DNA from: Snodgrassella alvi SCGC AB-598-O02
GTDB lineage: Bacteria > Pseudomonadota > Gammaproteobacteria > Burkholderiales > Neisseriaceae
Length of the DNA: 64,000 nt
Direction of reading: 5' to 3'
NCBI GenBank assembly: GCA_000725195.1
Contig: JAIL01000258.1
Coordinates: 22,822-86,821 of the forward strand
A model generated the notes under the pieces. That model was not told the origin of the DNA. It ran no database searches and was given only the letters and a program-made list of their open reading frames with translations. Of this stretch, positions 19,297 through 27,828 are shown in pieces. Each line of letters opens with the position of its first letter. Positions within the stretch are counted from its first letter, which is position 1. The position numbers were made by a program, and so were the translations under genes.

Positions 19297-22200
19297 TCTA
19301 ATTTTTCCTTCCAATTTGGCTCAAATCCGCTTGACGCATTAGCGACAGCTATATAATCAGCATAACCTTCTGCAAGTAACACTTGCGGTAATTTATCGAG
19401 AGCAATGGCTTTATCGGTATAACGTGAATTTTCAGTGAAATAAACTGTATAGAGCACTGCTGGAATATTTTCTTCAGGTACAAAACTACCACTAAACTCA
19501 ATATTGATATAAATTCCAATACTTGCAAAGTATTTATGATAACCTTCAAACCACCCCGCATCTTCTATAACATCTCGTTTATAACCTAATTTAGTTAATA
19601 TACCGCGTATAGTAAAACTATCAGTCATCCAGCCTAAGTGGTCATCAATTACCCCATTTTTCATTTTACTAATATCCGGTAATTTATGGGTAAATTGTTC
19701 AACCAACTGATTTATTTTGTAATCTTTAATATGCGATTGCCATTGCGCAATATCAGTATTTGACATTAATGCACAATGAGCGAGTGTAATAAAGTGATTG
19801 GGTCCTAAAACGATTTCATCATCTTGATTGTTAATTAAACTCCCATCTTCCGTTGGTCTAAAACTATTTACAATTTGACCATCATTATCTAATTCCAACC
19901 AAACTAAACGTTGAATAAGTCGCCCTACAATAGGGTGAGATTGCAAATATTTTTGCCAATCTTCTATGCTCCATTGACGCTGAGTACACATTGCTTCATA
20001 AAAACGACTAACTTGCATATCAAGTAATTGGCTGAGCTCTTTTTTACTGTTTTTAAATTGATTTTTTGCTTCCTTAACTAGATCTGCATCTTCGGTTTTA
20101 CGAGCTTCAGGTAAAGCTTTTATTTTAACGCCATCAGCATTTTTTAATTGCCATTTAAATTTATCATCCAAACTAGCAATAAAAGTACGCTCACCATAAT
20201 CAAGGATTAATTGCCCATCATCATCTAAACCGGCCATTGATATCGTACGGTCGGCTAATTGATCGGTAGTCCAACTATTACGCTGGGCTATATTTTCAAC
20301 TAATAATCGTGCCTTTTCTTGAATTGATGTAGTTCGATAACGACGTGCTAAGGATAGTAGAAGTTGAATAATCAATGGATCATCACTGTTTCCCAACGCT
20401 TCAAGTAAAGCTTCAATTTGTGCTCGACGTCGATAATGATCTTTCATATAACTGGCTAATAGTGTAACAGCTACACGTCCATCAACATTACTGGATAAAG
20501 CTAATATCCCTTTTACTTTAATCGCTGAGCAATAGTAGGTTGATAGCGTTTCATTTTTGATTTCTTCAAAAACTTGTTCATAGGTAATATTTGCATAATT
20601 AGCATAATACTGCGGATATTGCTTGTAATACCCTTTATATTCCTGAAAACGTTGAGGAGCTAATAAATTTGCCTTAACCTCAGCCTCTTCTATGGTAGCT
20701 GTTCGGGTATCTTGTTTGATAAAACTTTGCAAAATAAATTCGCCCAATTTTTGTTGGCTTGATTGACTAAGCAAACGAGAATAAATGGTTAACAGGGAAT
20801 TAGAGGGATCTTTTAATTTAACCGCTAACCATACCCACCATTCAATAATTTGAGAATTAACTTCATCACCATTTTGCCAAGTCAGAGATGGCATTAAGTC
20901 AAAATTAAACCATTTAAGTTCTGCTGGCTTTTTACCTTTTAAACCTTTTTGGGCATCGGCCAATAACTTCTTCGACGTTAAATATTGACTGATGTCTTCA
21001 CCTATTTTTTGTAGGGCAATTAAGATTGCGGCTTGTACAGCTTCACGTTTTTCTTTTTTCAGGGCTACATGTAAAGCTTCAATAGAAGATTTTTGTCCTA
21101 AGTCAGCCAACCAGTTAGCTGCAGCAATACGGACATTCTGTTTTGCGGACGATAAAGATGGTTCAATTTGATTATGTATATTAGGGATCAGTTTTAAGGC
21201 ATCTTGGGCAACATAGCAAATCGATTTGCTTCCCTCTAAAGCTAATTCACATAAATAGGTAACATATTTGGCTGGAATAATAGGGAAAAATTGTAATGTT
21301 TTAATGGCGCTAGTTACATCAACACTATACCAGTCGGCGTTATTTCTTTTATCGCGATTATGGGAATTATACCAGTCATTAGATAGAGGGGTAAAACCAA
21401 ATGCTTCATCAAGCAAAAATTCATTTTCGGCAAAAAATGCCCAAAGTTTATGAGGTTCATCTATATAAAGATCGTGATAGGTGTCATTATGTAAAAATAG
21501 CTCAGCAACAGTATATTTGACATTCTCATTGCTTTCAATCTTGACTATGACATCAACAATTTGTCTAAGGTCAAGTTTTTTCATAAAGTCGTATTTTTTG
21601 TATATTCTTTCAAGAAAGTAACTAGCGTCCAAGCTATAAGAGTTACTTTTACCGTCCAAGTTATATTGGAATCGATATTTTAATCGATATATTCGAAAAA
21701 GGTGAAACAAAGTAAATTCGGGTAAACTTTGTAACCTATTTTTAGTAAGTAAAAATTTGAAATTTGTATCCCTATCAAAATGTGTACGAAGTGTCGAATA
21801 TTCGATTTTGCCATTCAGATAAGCAACTATATCATCCAAAAAATGCAATTTAATTTTCTTTAATGATTTATAATTTTTTTGATAATAATCCTGATTAGTT
21901 CTGTTTTTTTTGTTTTCCTCTAACTCATTTTGCATTAATTTTTCATACTTAATAATATATTCTTCAATATTTTGCAGTAAAATATCGCGCGCATTTATTG
22001 GTAACTCAGTATCAGTAAAGGGTTGAAAATCAGGAATAACTAAATTTGTTTGCTGTTTGACGCTGTTAGCGCTTTCGAGTCGTGATAGAGCGCTTTCGAT
22101 TGCGGTAATCACCTTTTTATTGGTTTCGTTAGCTAACGCCTGTTGTAAAATTGTCGGTTCGACAGACATTCTCGACAGTGATACTACTGCACGACAACGT

Positions 22201-23105
22201 TGTTCAACTGAACCAGAAATTAAAAAATGCTGTAGATGAGGTGCAACTGAAGTAATTGGTAAACTAAGTAGCATTTCTGTTGCTAATTGACTCACTCTTT
22301 TTGAAGTACTCAACGATTGCATAGTAATGAAATCAATTAACTGTAACCGCAGTTCATCGTGTTGGTAAATATAGTTTAATTGATCTAATTGCCCTAAAAT
22401 GGCCAACCCTTGTGTTGGTAATTGTTTAAATATTTCAATATGATTTTTGATATACGATAATAAGCCATTTATTGTCATAAAATATTCAAAGTAGTTGTAA
22501 TAGCTAATTTGTACATTCTGGCGATCAAAAATGGCAAACAATAACTTTTCGCCTAAACCAGCTTGTTCACCTTCAAGTAATTGATGTAACTGTTCGATAT
22601 TCCAATTTTTGCGTTCATCAAATTTCTTATTATCTTTGTTAAAATATGGCAATGTACTAATTAAACCATCATATAACAAATAGATAAACCATGCGGGTAA
22701 TTGATTAGTAGAGAGTTTAATAAACGGTAAATGCTGACATAAAGTGGCTAAAACTCGAGCATATCGGGTTAGCTGTTCGAGCGTATAGTTTTCAGTCCAT
22801 TGTCGGTAAAAAGCAAAGCGTGTTTTTTCTAAAGAAGAAATATGGTTATGATAATGTCCACAATCTAATTCACAAGGTCTATTTAATAATTCATAAAGTT
22901 TATCTGCGGTATCGGATGATTGACACATTTTATCAAAATCTACCAACACACTTGGATCTTCTCCCTTTAAGATATATTGTGTAATACGTAATGGTAATTT
23001 TTTATCAAGTTTTTCTAGGGGTTCAAAAAGAGTTGAAATTAATTCTTTAGAAAATAATTTATTGGGCATTAATTTTCTTGGTATGAATTTTTTTATATCT
23101 ATCAT
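19290..23105 (-). CDS. yehI: DUF4132 (YehI/MolR-like) protein, copy 1
   Basis: A very large cytoplasmic protein of 1271 residues. It begins with a helical region (ELISTLFEPLEKLDKKLPLR) and has a HEAT-repeat-like middle (QNVRIAAANWLADLGQ, then AVQAAILIALQKIGEDIS). The C-terminal half is the DUF4132 region, including LDYGERTFIASLD and VGRLIQRLVWLELD, ending SSGFEPNWKEKLEW. E. coli YehI (about 1200 residues) is the named relative and heads a similar operon. This copy overlaps yehL by seven bases, so it is the translationally coupled one. Unlike copies 2 and 3 it has an extra stretch near residue 490 rich in tyrosine and serine. AAGGAG precedes the start. Confidence 0.87.
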   Translation of the reverse strand: MIDIKKFIPRKLMPNKLFSKELISTLFEPLEKLDKKLPLRITQYILKGEDPSVLVDFDKMCQSSDTADKLYELLNRPCELDCGHYHNHISSLEKTRFAFYRQWTENYTLEQLTRYARVLATLCQHLPFIKLSTNQLPAWFIYLLYDGLISTLPYFNKDNKKFDERKNWNIEQLHQLLEGEQAGLGEKLLFAIFDRQNVQISYYNYFEYFMTINGLLSYIKNHIEIFKQLPTQGLAILGQLDQLNYIYQHDELRLQLIDFITMQSLSTSKRVSQLATEMLLSLPITSVAPHLQHFLISGSVEQRCRAVVSLSRMSVEPTILQQALANETNKKVITAIESALSRLESANSVKQQTNLVIPDFQPFTDTELPINARDILLQNIEEYIIKYEKLMQNELEENKKNRTNQDYYQKNYKSLKKIKLHFLDDIVAYLNGKIEYSTLRTHFDRDTNFKFLLTKNRLQSLPEFTLFHLFRIYRLKYRFQYNLDGKSNSYSLDASYFLERIYKKYDFMKKLDLRQIVDVIVKIESNENVKYTVAELFLHNDTYHDLYIDEPHKLWAFFAENEFLLDEAFGFTPLSNDWYNSHNRDKRNNADWYSVDVTSAIKTLQFFPIIPAKYVTYLCELALEGSKSICYVAQDALKLIPNIHNQIEPSLSSAKQNVRIAAANWLADLGQKSSIEALHVALKKEKREAVQAAILIALQKIGEDISQYLTSKKLLADAQKGLKGKKPAELKWFNFDLMPSLTWQNGDEVNSQIIEWWVWLAVKLKDPSNSLLTIYSRLLSQSSQQKLGEFILQSFIKQDTRTATIEEAEVKANLLAPQRFQEYKGYYKQYPQYYANYANITYEQVFEEIKNETLSTYYCSAIKVKGILALSSNVDGRVAVTLLASYMKDHYRRRAQIEALLEALGNSDDPLIIQLLLSLARRYRTTSIQEKARLLVENIAQRNSWTTDQLADRTISMAGLDDDGQLILDYGERTFIASLDDKFKWQLKNADGVKIKALPEARKTEDADLVKEAKNQFKNSKKELSQLLDMQVSRFYEAMCTQRQWSIEDWQKYLQSHPIVGRLIQRLVWLELDNDGQIVNSFRPTEDGSLINNQDDEIVLGPNHFITLAHCALMSNTDIAQWQSHIKDYKINQLVEQFTHKLPDISKMKNGVIDDHLGWMTDSFTIRGILTKLGYKRDVIEDAGWFEGYHKYFASIGIYINIEFSGSFVPEENIPAVLYTVYFTENSRYTDKAIALDKLPQVLLAEGYADYIAVANASSGFEPNWKEKLEW

Positions 23106-23597
23106 ATTGTTTTACTCTCCTTGAGAATTAGAACATTAAAATCATTTCCAACTGATTAATAAATATAATGTTATATAATTAAAAGTTCAAATTTAATTTG
23201 ATTATTTAAATCACACTAAATGCCATTGTTATTAAGATAACTGTTTTTAATACACTTGGGATTTTAGCTAACAATTATGCTGTTTATGCTTAATTTAATA
23301 ATAGTAATTCATAAATCTGTCTTATATATCAATTTCGATTGGCAATATCTTTATAGACTAAACTCAGTTTTGATAATCACACTCTATTTTTATACTTTTA
23401 TAAAATTATCCTTGGACTTTTCAATCACGCCAACCAAATAGCAAATTTAATTCAATGTTAATCGATAGATCGTTTACCAACCCATCGTTGCGCAAAAAGG
23501 TAAGTGAAACATCATATAAAACAATAAACCTTGCTCGTTTATTTTCACAAGATGTCATATTAAAAAAATGTTGTTAGCCTAATTAATAACCATAAAA
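23106..23597. other. Gap between yehI copy 1 and the relic 5' of it
   Basis: About 490 AT-rich bases upstream of yehI copy 1. It holds the ribosome binding site AAGGAG of that gene. I see no yehL-like sequence here, unlike the gap between copies 2 and 3. It probably contains decayed sequence or a promoter, but neither can be shown. Confidence 0.35.
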
Positions 23598-23738
23598 TTA
23601 ACTATACCTAAGATCTTCAACAACCTTGTGATCTTTGATTGATAAAACATACTGACAGATCCGTTCAAGTATTGATTGTTCTAAATCATATAAACCCGCA
23701 ATGCAATCAACAATAACTTTCTCTCTCGACTTCTGATC
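23598..23738 (-). pseudogene. Relic of a yehI N-terminus downstream of copy 2
   Basis: In the minus-strand frame shifted by one from the end of yehI copy 2, 46 codons stay open (DQKSREKVIV, then DCIAGLYDLEQSILERICQY) to a stop at 23598. They resemble the start of intact YehI, for example ELDKSLPERITQYIL in copy 2, with about 10 of 28 residues identical without gaps. There is no ATG, GTG or TTG at the beginning of the frame. It matches the relic at 27687-27809. I read it as the surviving 5' part of another yehI copy. Confidence 0.6.
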
Positions 23739-26700
23739 ATGTATCCCATATCACTTTATTTTGCCAATTAGGGTCAAAACCATTGGATGCATCGGCTACC
23801 GCCATATAATTAGCATAACTTTCGGCTAATAACACTTTCGGCAGGTTATCTAGCTTAATTACGCCATCATGATAACCCGGTGTTTTACTGAAATAAAGTC
23901 TATCAAGTACTGCTAGAATATTTTCTTCAGGTACCATACCACCACTGAAATCAATATGGATATAAATTTTTAAACGGCTATAGTATTTGTGGTAACAAAA
24001 AAAGCTTTCACCCTCCTGCGCACTTTCACGCTCATAACCCAATTCGGTTAAAATATCACGTAGGGTAAAACTGTCCATTGACCAACCATAACGATCATTA
24101 ATGATATTATTTTCAAATTTGTTCATATCCGGTAATGGATGACTAAACTGGTCAAACCAGGAGATTACTTTATAATCTTTAAGATGCGCTTGCCATTGTG
24201 CTATATCTTCACTTGTAAGCAATACTGAATGAGCAACGGTAATAAAATGATGTTGATCAATTGAGATTTCTTCATCTTGATTAGTTATTAAGTTGCCATC
24301 TTCTGTTGGCCTAAAACTATTGACTATTTGACCATTACTGTCTAATTCCAACCAAACTAAACGTTGAATAAATCGTCCCATAATTGGGTGAGATTGCAGA
24401 TATTGTTGCCAATCTTCCACTCGCCATTGATGCTGAACACACATGGCTTCATAAAAACGACTAATTTGCATAGTGAGTAATTGATTAAGCTCTTTTTTAT
24501 TATTGCTGAACTGTTTTTTTACCTCTTTGACTAATTCAGGGTTTTCGTTTTTGCCTGCTTCAGGTAATGCTTTGATTTTTTCTCCCTCAGCATTTGTTAA
24601 TTGCCATTTAAATTGCTCATCTAAACTAGCAGTAAAAGTACGTTCACCATAATCAAGAATTAACAGGCCATTATCATCTAACCCTGCCGTCGATATGGTG
24701 CGATCAGCCAGTTCATCAATAGTCCAGCCTGAACGCTTGGCAATATTTTCTACCAAATATCTGGCCTTTTTTTGAATGGATGCTGTGCGATAGTTGGATA
24801 CTACTAATAATAATAGTTGAATGATCAGCGGATCATCACTGTTTGCTAATGCTTCAAGCATCGCTTCAATTTGTGCTTGACGTTGATAATGGTTTTTCAT
24901 GAACGTGCGTAAGAGAGATACCGCAATTCGACCTTCAATACCACATATTAACGCTAATATTCCTTTTGTTTTGATGGCTGAACCAGAACAGGTTGCTAAT
25001 GTCTCTTGTTTAATTTCGTCGAAAACCTGCTCATAAGTAATATCTTTATAGTGACGATAAAATTCTGGATAGTTCTGATAATTTAAGATACGTTCTTGCA
25101 AGCGTTTATCGGCTTGTAAGCTAGCTACGGCTAGAGCCTCTTCTAACGTTGGATTTAGCGTATCTTGCTTAATAAAACGTTGTAAAATAAATTCGCCTAA
25201 TTGTTGCTGACTTTGGATGCTTAACAATCGACTATAAATAGCTAACAGCGCATTAGCTGGATCATTTAATTTAGCTGCTAATCGAATCCACCACTGAATA
25301 ATTTGTGGATCAACTGCTTTACCATTACGCCAAGTCAATGAGGGAATTAAGTTAAAATCAAACCAATCTAGTTCGGTTGGCACTTTACCTTCTAAACCTT
25401 TTTGGGCATCAGCCAATAACTTTTTCGGCGTTAAGTGCTGACTAATGTCTTCACCAATTTTTTTCAGCGCCACCAATATCGCCGCTTGTAATGTTTCGTG
25501 TTTCTCTTTTTTTAGTGCATCATTTAGTGCCTTATGCGAACTTTTTTGTCCTAGCTTAGCCAACCAATTAGCTGCAATAATTCGCACCTCTTGTTTAGAG
25601 GAGGATAAGGCTTGTTCAACTTGATGATGTATGTTAGGGATCCGTTGTAAAGCATCTTGCGCTACATAACGTAACTGCTTACTTTCGCCTAAAGCTAACT
25701 CAAATAGGTAAGCGACATATTTAACCGGAAGCGTTGGAAATAGCTTTAATATTTTAATGGTAATAATTTTATCAATAAAACGAACAAAAAACGGAGCGAT
25801 TTGAAAAGGGGCAAAACCTAATGCTTGATCAATCAAAAAGTCATTTTCAGCAAAAAAAGGCCATAATTTATTTGGTTCATTTTCATAAATATCATAAAAA
25901 AAATCACTGTTTAAAAATGGCAGAGCAATTGTATATACAAATTTTTTATTGGGATCGAGCTTTACCATAACATCCGCTATTTGTCTAAGATCGGCATTTT
26001 TAACCACCTCATAGTTATTGTATAACTTTTTAAAAAAATAAATACTATCTGTAGGGCCAGTTAATTTTTTCATTCTGAATAAGTGAAATAAAGAAAATTC
26101 AGGTAAATTTGCTAGTCGATTTTTGGTAAATAAAATTCGAAAATCAATACGCTTACCAAGTTTTTTTAATAATGCTGTGCCATCGATTTTACCATTTATA
26201 TGATCAAAGATAGTATCGAGAGAATTTAATGTGACCGTTTCCAGATGTTTATAACTTTCTTGATGATATTGCCATGATGTATTATTTTTTTGGTTTTTCT
26301 CTAGCTCATCTTCCATCAATTTTTTATATTCGATAAGGCTTTTGTCGAAATTCTGCTGTAAAATATCAAGCGCCGTTATTGGCAATGGTGTGTCACTAAT
26401 TGGTTCAAATTCAGGAATAACTAAATCTGCTTGCTGTTTAGCTGCATTGGCACTTGCCAAACACAATAAAGCACTTTCAAGAGCAGCAATAACTGTTTTA
26501 TTGGTTTCGTTAGCTAAAGCTTGCTGTAAAATTGTCGATTCAGAAATAATTCGAGAAAGTAATATTGCGGCATTAGCACGCTCATTTACCGAGCCAGAAG
26601 TTAAAAAGTGTTGTAATTGGAGTTGAATCAGCTCATGTGGTAAGTTAAATAGTATTCCTGTGGCTAATTGACTCACCTGTTTGCAAGTATTTAACGCCTG

Positions 26701-27471
26701 CATGGCAATAAAATCAACCAGTTGTAACTGAAATTCTGGATATCGTTGAATATATCTAAGTTGTTCTACCTGCCCCCCAGGCGCCAGTCCCAGTGAAGGG
26801 AGTTGTTTAAATAATTCAATTCGTTCTTGAATATAGGTCAATAATCCATTCAACCGAGTAAAATTTCGGAAGAAATCAAAACGATCAGCAGCAACATTTT
26901 GACGGTCAAAAATCACAAATAGCAACTTTTCGCCTAATCCTGCTTGTTCAATTTCAAGAAATTGATGTAATTGTTGTGCTGACCGATTTTCACGCTCAAC
27001 AATTTCTTTTTTGTGCCAATTAGGACAAGATAATGTAGTAATGAGTCCATCATATAACAAACAGATAAACCATGATGGGAGTTGTTCGCTTGTATGTTTA
27101 ATAAAACTTGAATGGTCAAATAAAGTAGCAAAAACTCGGGCAAATCGAATTATCTGTTCTGGTGTATAAGCATCCGTCCAAAGCTTATAAAAATTAACAC
27201 GAGCTTGTAATGGCGGATGAATTTTGACATAAGAATCTACATTATGTAATTCTGCTGGTCTCTGTAATAATTCATAAATGTTGGTAAAGTTATTCGGCAC
27301 TTGGCATAACTTATCAAAATCAGCTAACACAGCAAGTTCTTCACCATGCAAGATATATTGCGTGATCCTCTCTGGTAAAGATTTATCCAGTTCACTTAAT
27401 GGGTTAAAGATAGTGGTAATTAACTGGTCAGATATCAGTAGACTTGTTGAGAATTGTTCTGTTTTTTTCAT
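23737..27471 (-). CDS. yehI: DUF4132 (YehI/MolR-like) protein, copy 2
   Basis: A 1244-residue paralogue of the proteins encoded at 19290-23105 and 27829-31563. It has the same architecture: a helical N-terminus (DQLITTIFNPLSELDKSLPE), HEAT-like repeats (EVRIIAANWLAKLGQ) and a C-terminal DUF4132 region (TASLDEQFKWQL, MGRFIQRLVWLELD). I start it at the ATG at 27471 (MKKTEQF), which aligns with copy 3; a frame 18 bases longer lacks a ribosome binding site. The end differs from the other copies: it reads KVIWDT, so it lost the TGG-TAA end that overlaps yehL in copy 1. No yehL follows it. Confidence 0.86.
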   Translation of the reverse strand: MKKTEQFSTSLLISDQLITTIFNPLSELDKSLPERITQYILHGEELAVLADFDKLCQVPNNFTNIYELLQRPAELHNVDSYVKIHPPLQARVNFYKLWTDAYTPEQIIRFARVFATLFDHSSFIKHTSEQLPSWFICLLYDGLITTLSCPNWHKKEIVERENRSAQQLHQFLEIEQAGLGEKLLFVIFDRQNVAADRFDFFRNFTRLNGLLTYIQERIELFKQLPSLGLAPGGQVEQLRYIQRYPEFQLQLVDFIAMQALNTCKQVSQLATGILFNLPHELIQLQLQHFLTSGSVNERANAAILLSRIISESTILQQALANETNKTVIAALESALLCLASANAAKQQADLVIPEFEPISDTPLPITALDILQQNFDKSLIEYKKLMEDELEKNQKNNTSWQYHQESYKHLETVTLNSLDTIFDHINGKIDGTALLKKLGKRIDFRILFTKNRLANLPEFSLFHLFRMKKLTGPTDSIYFFKKLYNNYEVVKNADLRQIADVMVKLDPNKKFVYTIALPFLNSDFFYDIYENEPNKLWPFFAENDFLIDQALGFAPFQIAPFFVRFIDKIITIKILKLFPTLPVKYVAYLFELALGESKQLRYVAQDALQRIPNIHHQVEQALSSSKQEVRIIAANWLAKLGQKSSHKALNDALKKEKHETLQAAILVALKKIGEDISQHLTPKKLLADAQKGLEGKVPTELDWFDFNLIPSLTWRNGKAVDPQIIQWWIRLAAKLNDPANALLAIYSRLLSIQSQQQLGEFILQRFIKQDTLNPTLEEALAVASLQADKRLQERILNYQNYPEFYRHYKDITYEQVFDEIKQETLATCSGSAIKTKGILALICGIEGRIAVSLLRTFMKNHYQRQAQIEAMLEALANSDDPLIIQLLLLVVSNYRTASIQKKARYLVENIAKRSGWTIDELADRTISTAGLDDNGLLILDYGERTFTASLDEQFKWQLTNAEGEKIKALPEAGKNENPELVKEVKKQFSNNKKELNQLLTMQISRFYEAMCVQHQWRVEDWQQYLQSHPIMGRFIQRLVWLELDSNGQIVNSFRPTEDGNLITNQDEEISIDQHHFITVAHSVLLTSEDIAQWQAHLKDYKVISWFDQFSHPLPDMNKFENNIINDRYGWSMDSFTLRDILTELGYERESAQEGESFFCYHKYYSRLKIYIHIDFSGGMVPEENILAVLDRLYFSKTPGYHDGVIKLDNLPKVLLAESYANYMAVADASNGFDPNWQNKVIWDT

Positions 27472-27549
27472 AGTCCTTAGTTTTTCCATTAAGGTTGAAA
27501 TCTTTGGTATTTATTTATAATCAATTGTTATAGTGATTTAACATTGCTA

Positions 27550-27629
27550 AAAAAATGATGTTTGATAATAACTACGCCAGATAAACGTTCTTGTGCAGTT
27601 AATCGTATTTCTTGTTTCTGATTTCACAT
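27550..27629 (-). pseudogene. Deletion relic of a second yehL
   Basis: Reading the minus strand, AAAGGATTAAAG precedes ATG, TGA, then AATCAGAAACAAG, and the codons for EIRLTAQER. These match the first 14 codons of intact yehL (NQKQAIRLTAEER) with the second codon changed to a stop. At about 27585 the match jumps to the last 13 codons of yehL (TCTGGCGTAGTT and following, encoding WRSFYQVS). Thus about 80 of 1098 bases remain after an internal deletion. It lies immediately upstream of yehI copy 2, showing that yehI was duplicated together with at least part of yehL. Confidence 0.82.
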
Positions 27630-27686
27630 CTTTAATCCTTTCTATCCAAATCAAATTTACTTGTTATTATATTTATTCTTTGTTTA

Positions 27687-27809
27687 TCATGGATTTAGAT
27701 CATCAGGAACCATGACATCTTTGCCATATACAATATAATGACAAATTTGTTCAAGCATTGACTGTTCTAATTTATGTAAACCGGCAACGCAATCAAGAAT
27801 AACCTGATC
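27687..27809 (-). pseudogene. Relic of a yehI N-terminus downstream of copy 3
   Basis: Forty codons on the minus strand (DQVILDCVAGLHKLEQSMLE, then QICHYIVYGK) end at a TGA at 27687. They align without gaps to the start of intact YehI copy 2 (DQLITTIFNPLSELDKSL), with about 12 of 34 residues identical, and more closely to the relic at 23598-23738. The frame begins after a TAG, and only a TTG is available as a start. Differences between the two relics fall often at third codon positions, which suggests they were once translated. Confidence 0.6.
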
Positions 27810-27828
27810 CAAAAGGTTAAACTATTTT

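Noticed and set aside
23598..23760. Programmed frameshift extending YehI copy 2 into the downstream frame
   Set aside because: The frame joins by a +1 shift at the stop without a slippery site, and the downstream sequence resembles the YehI N-terminus, which fits a relic better than an extension.
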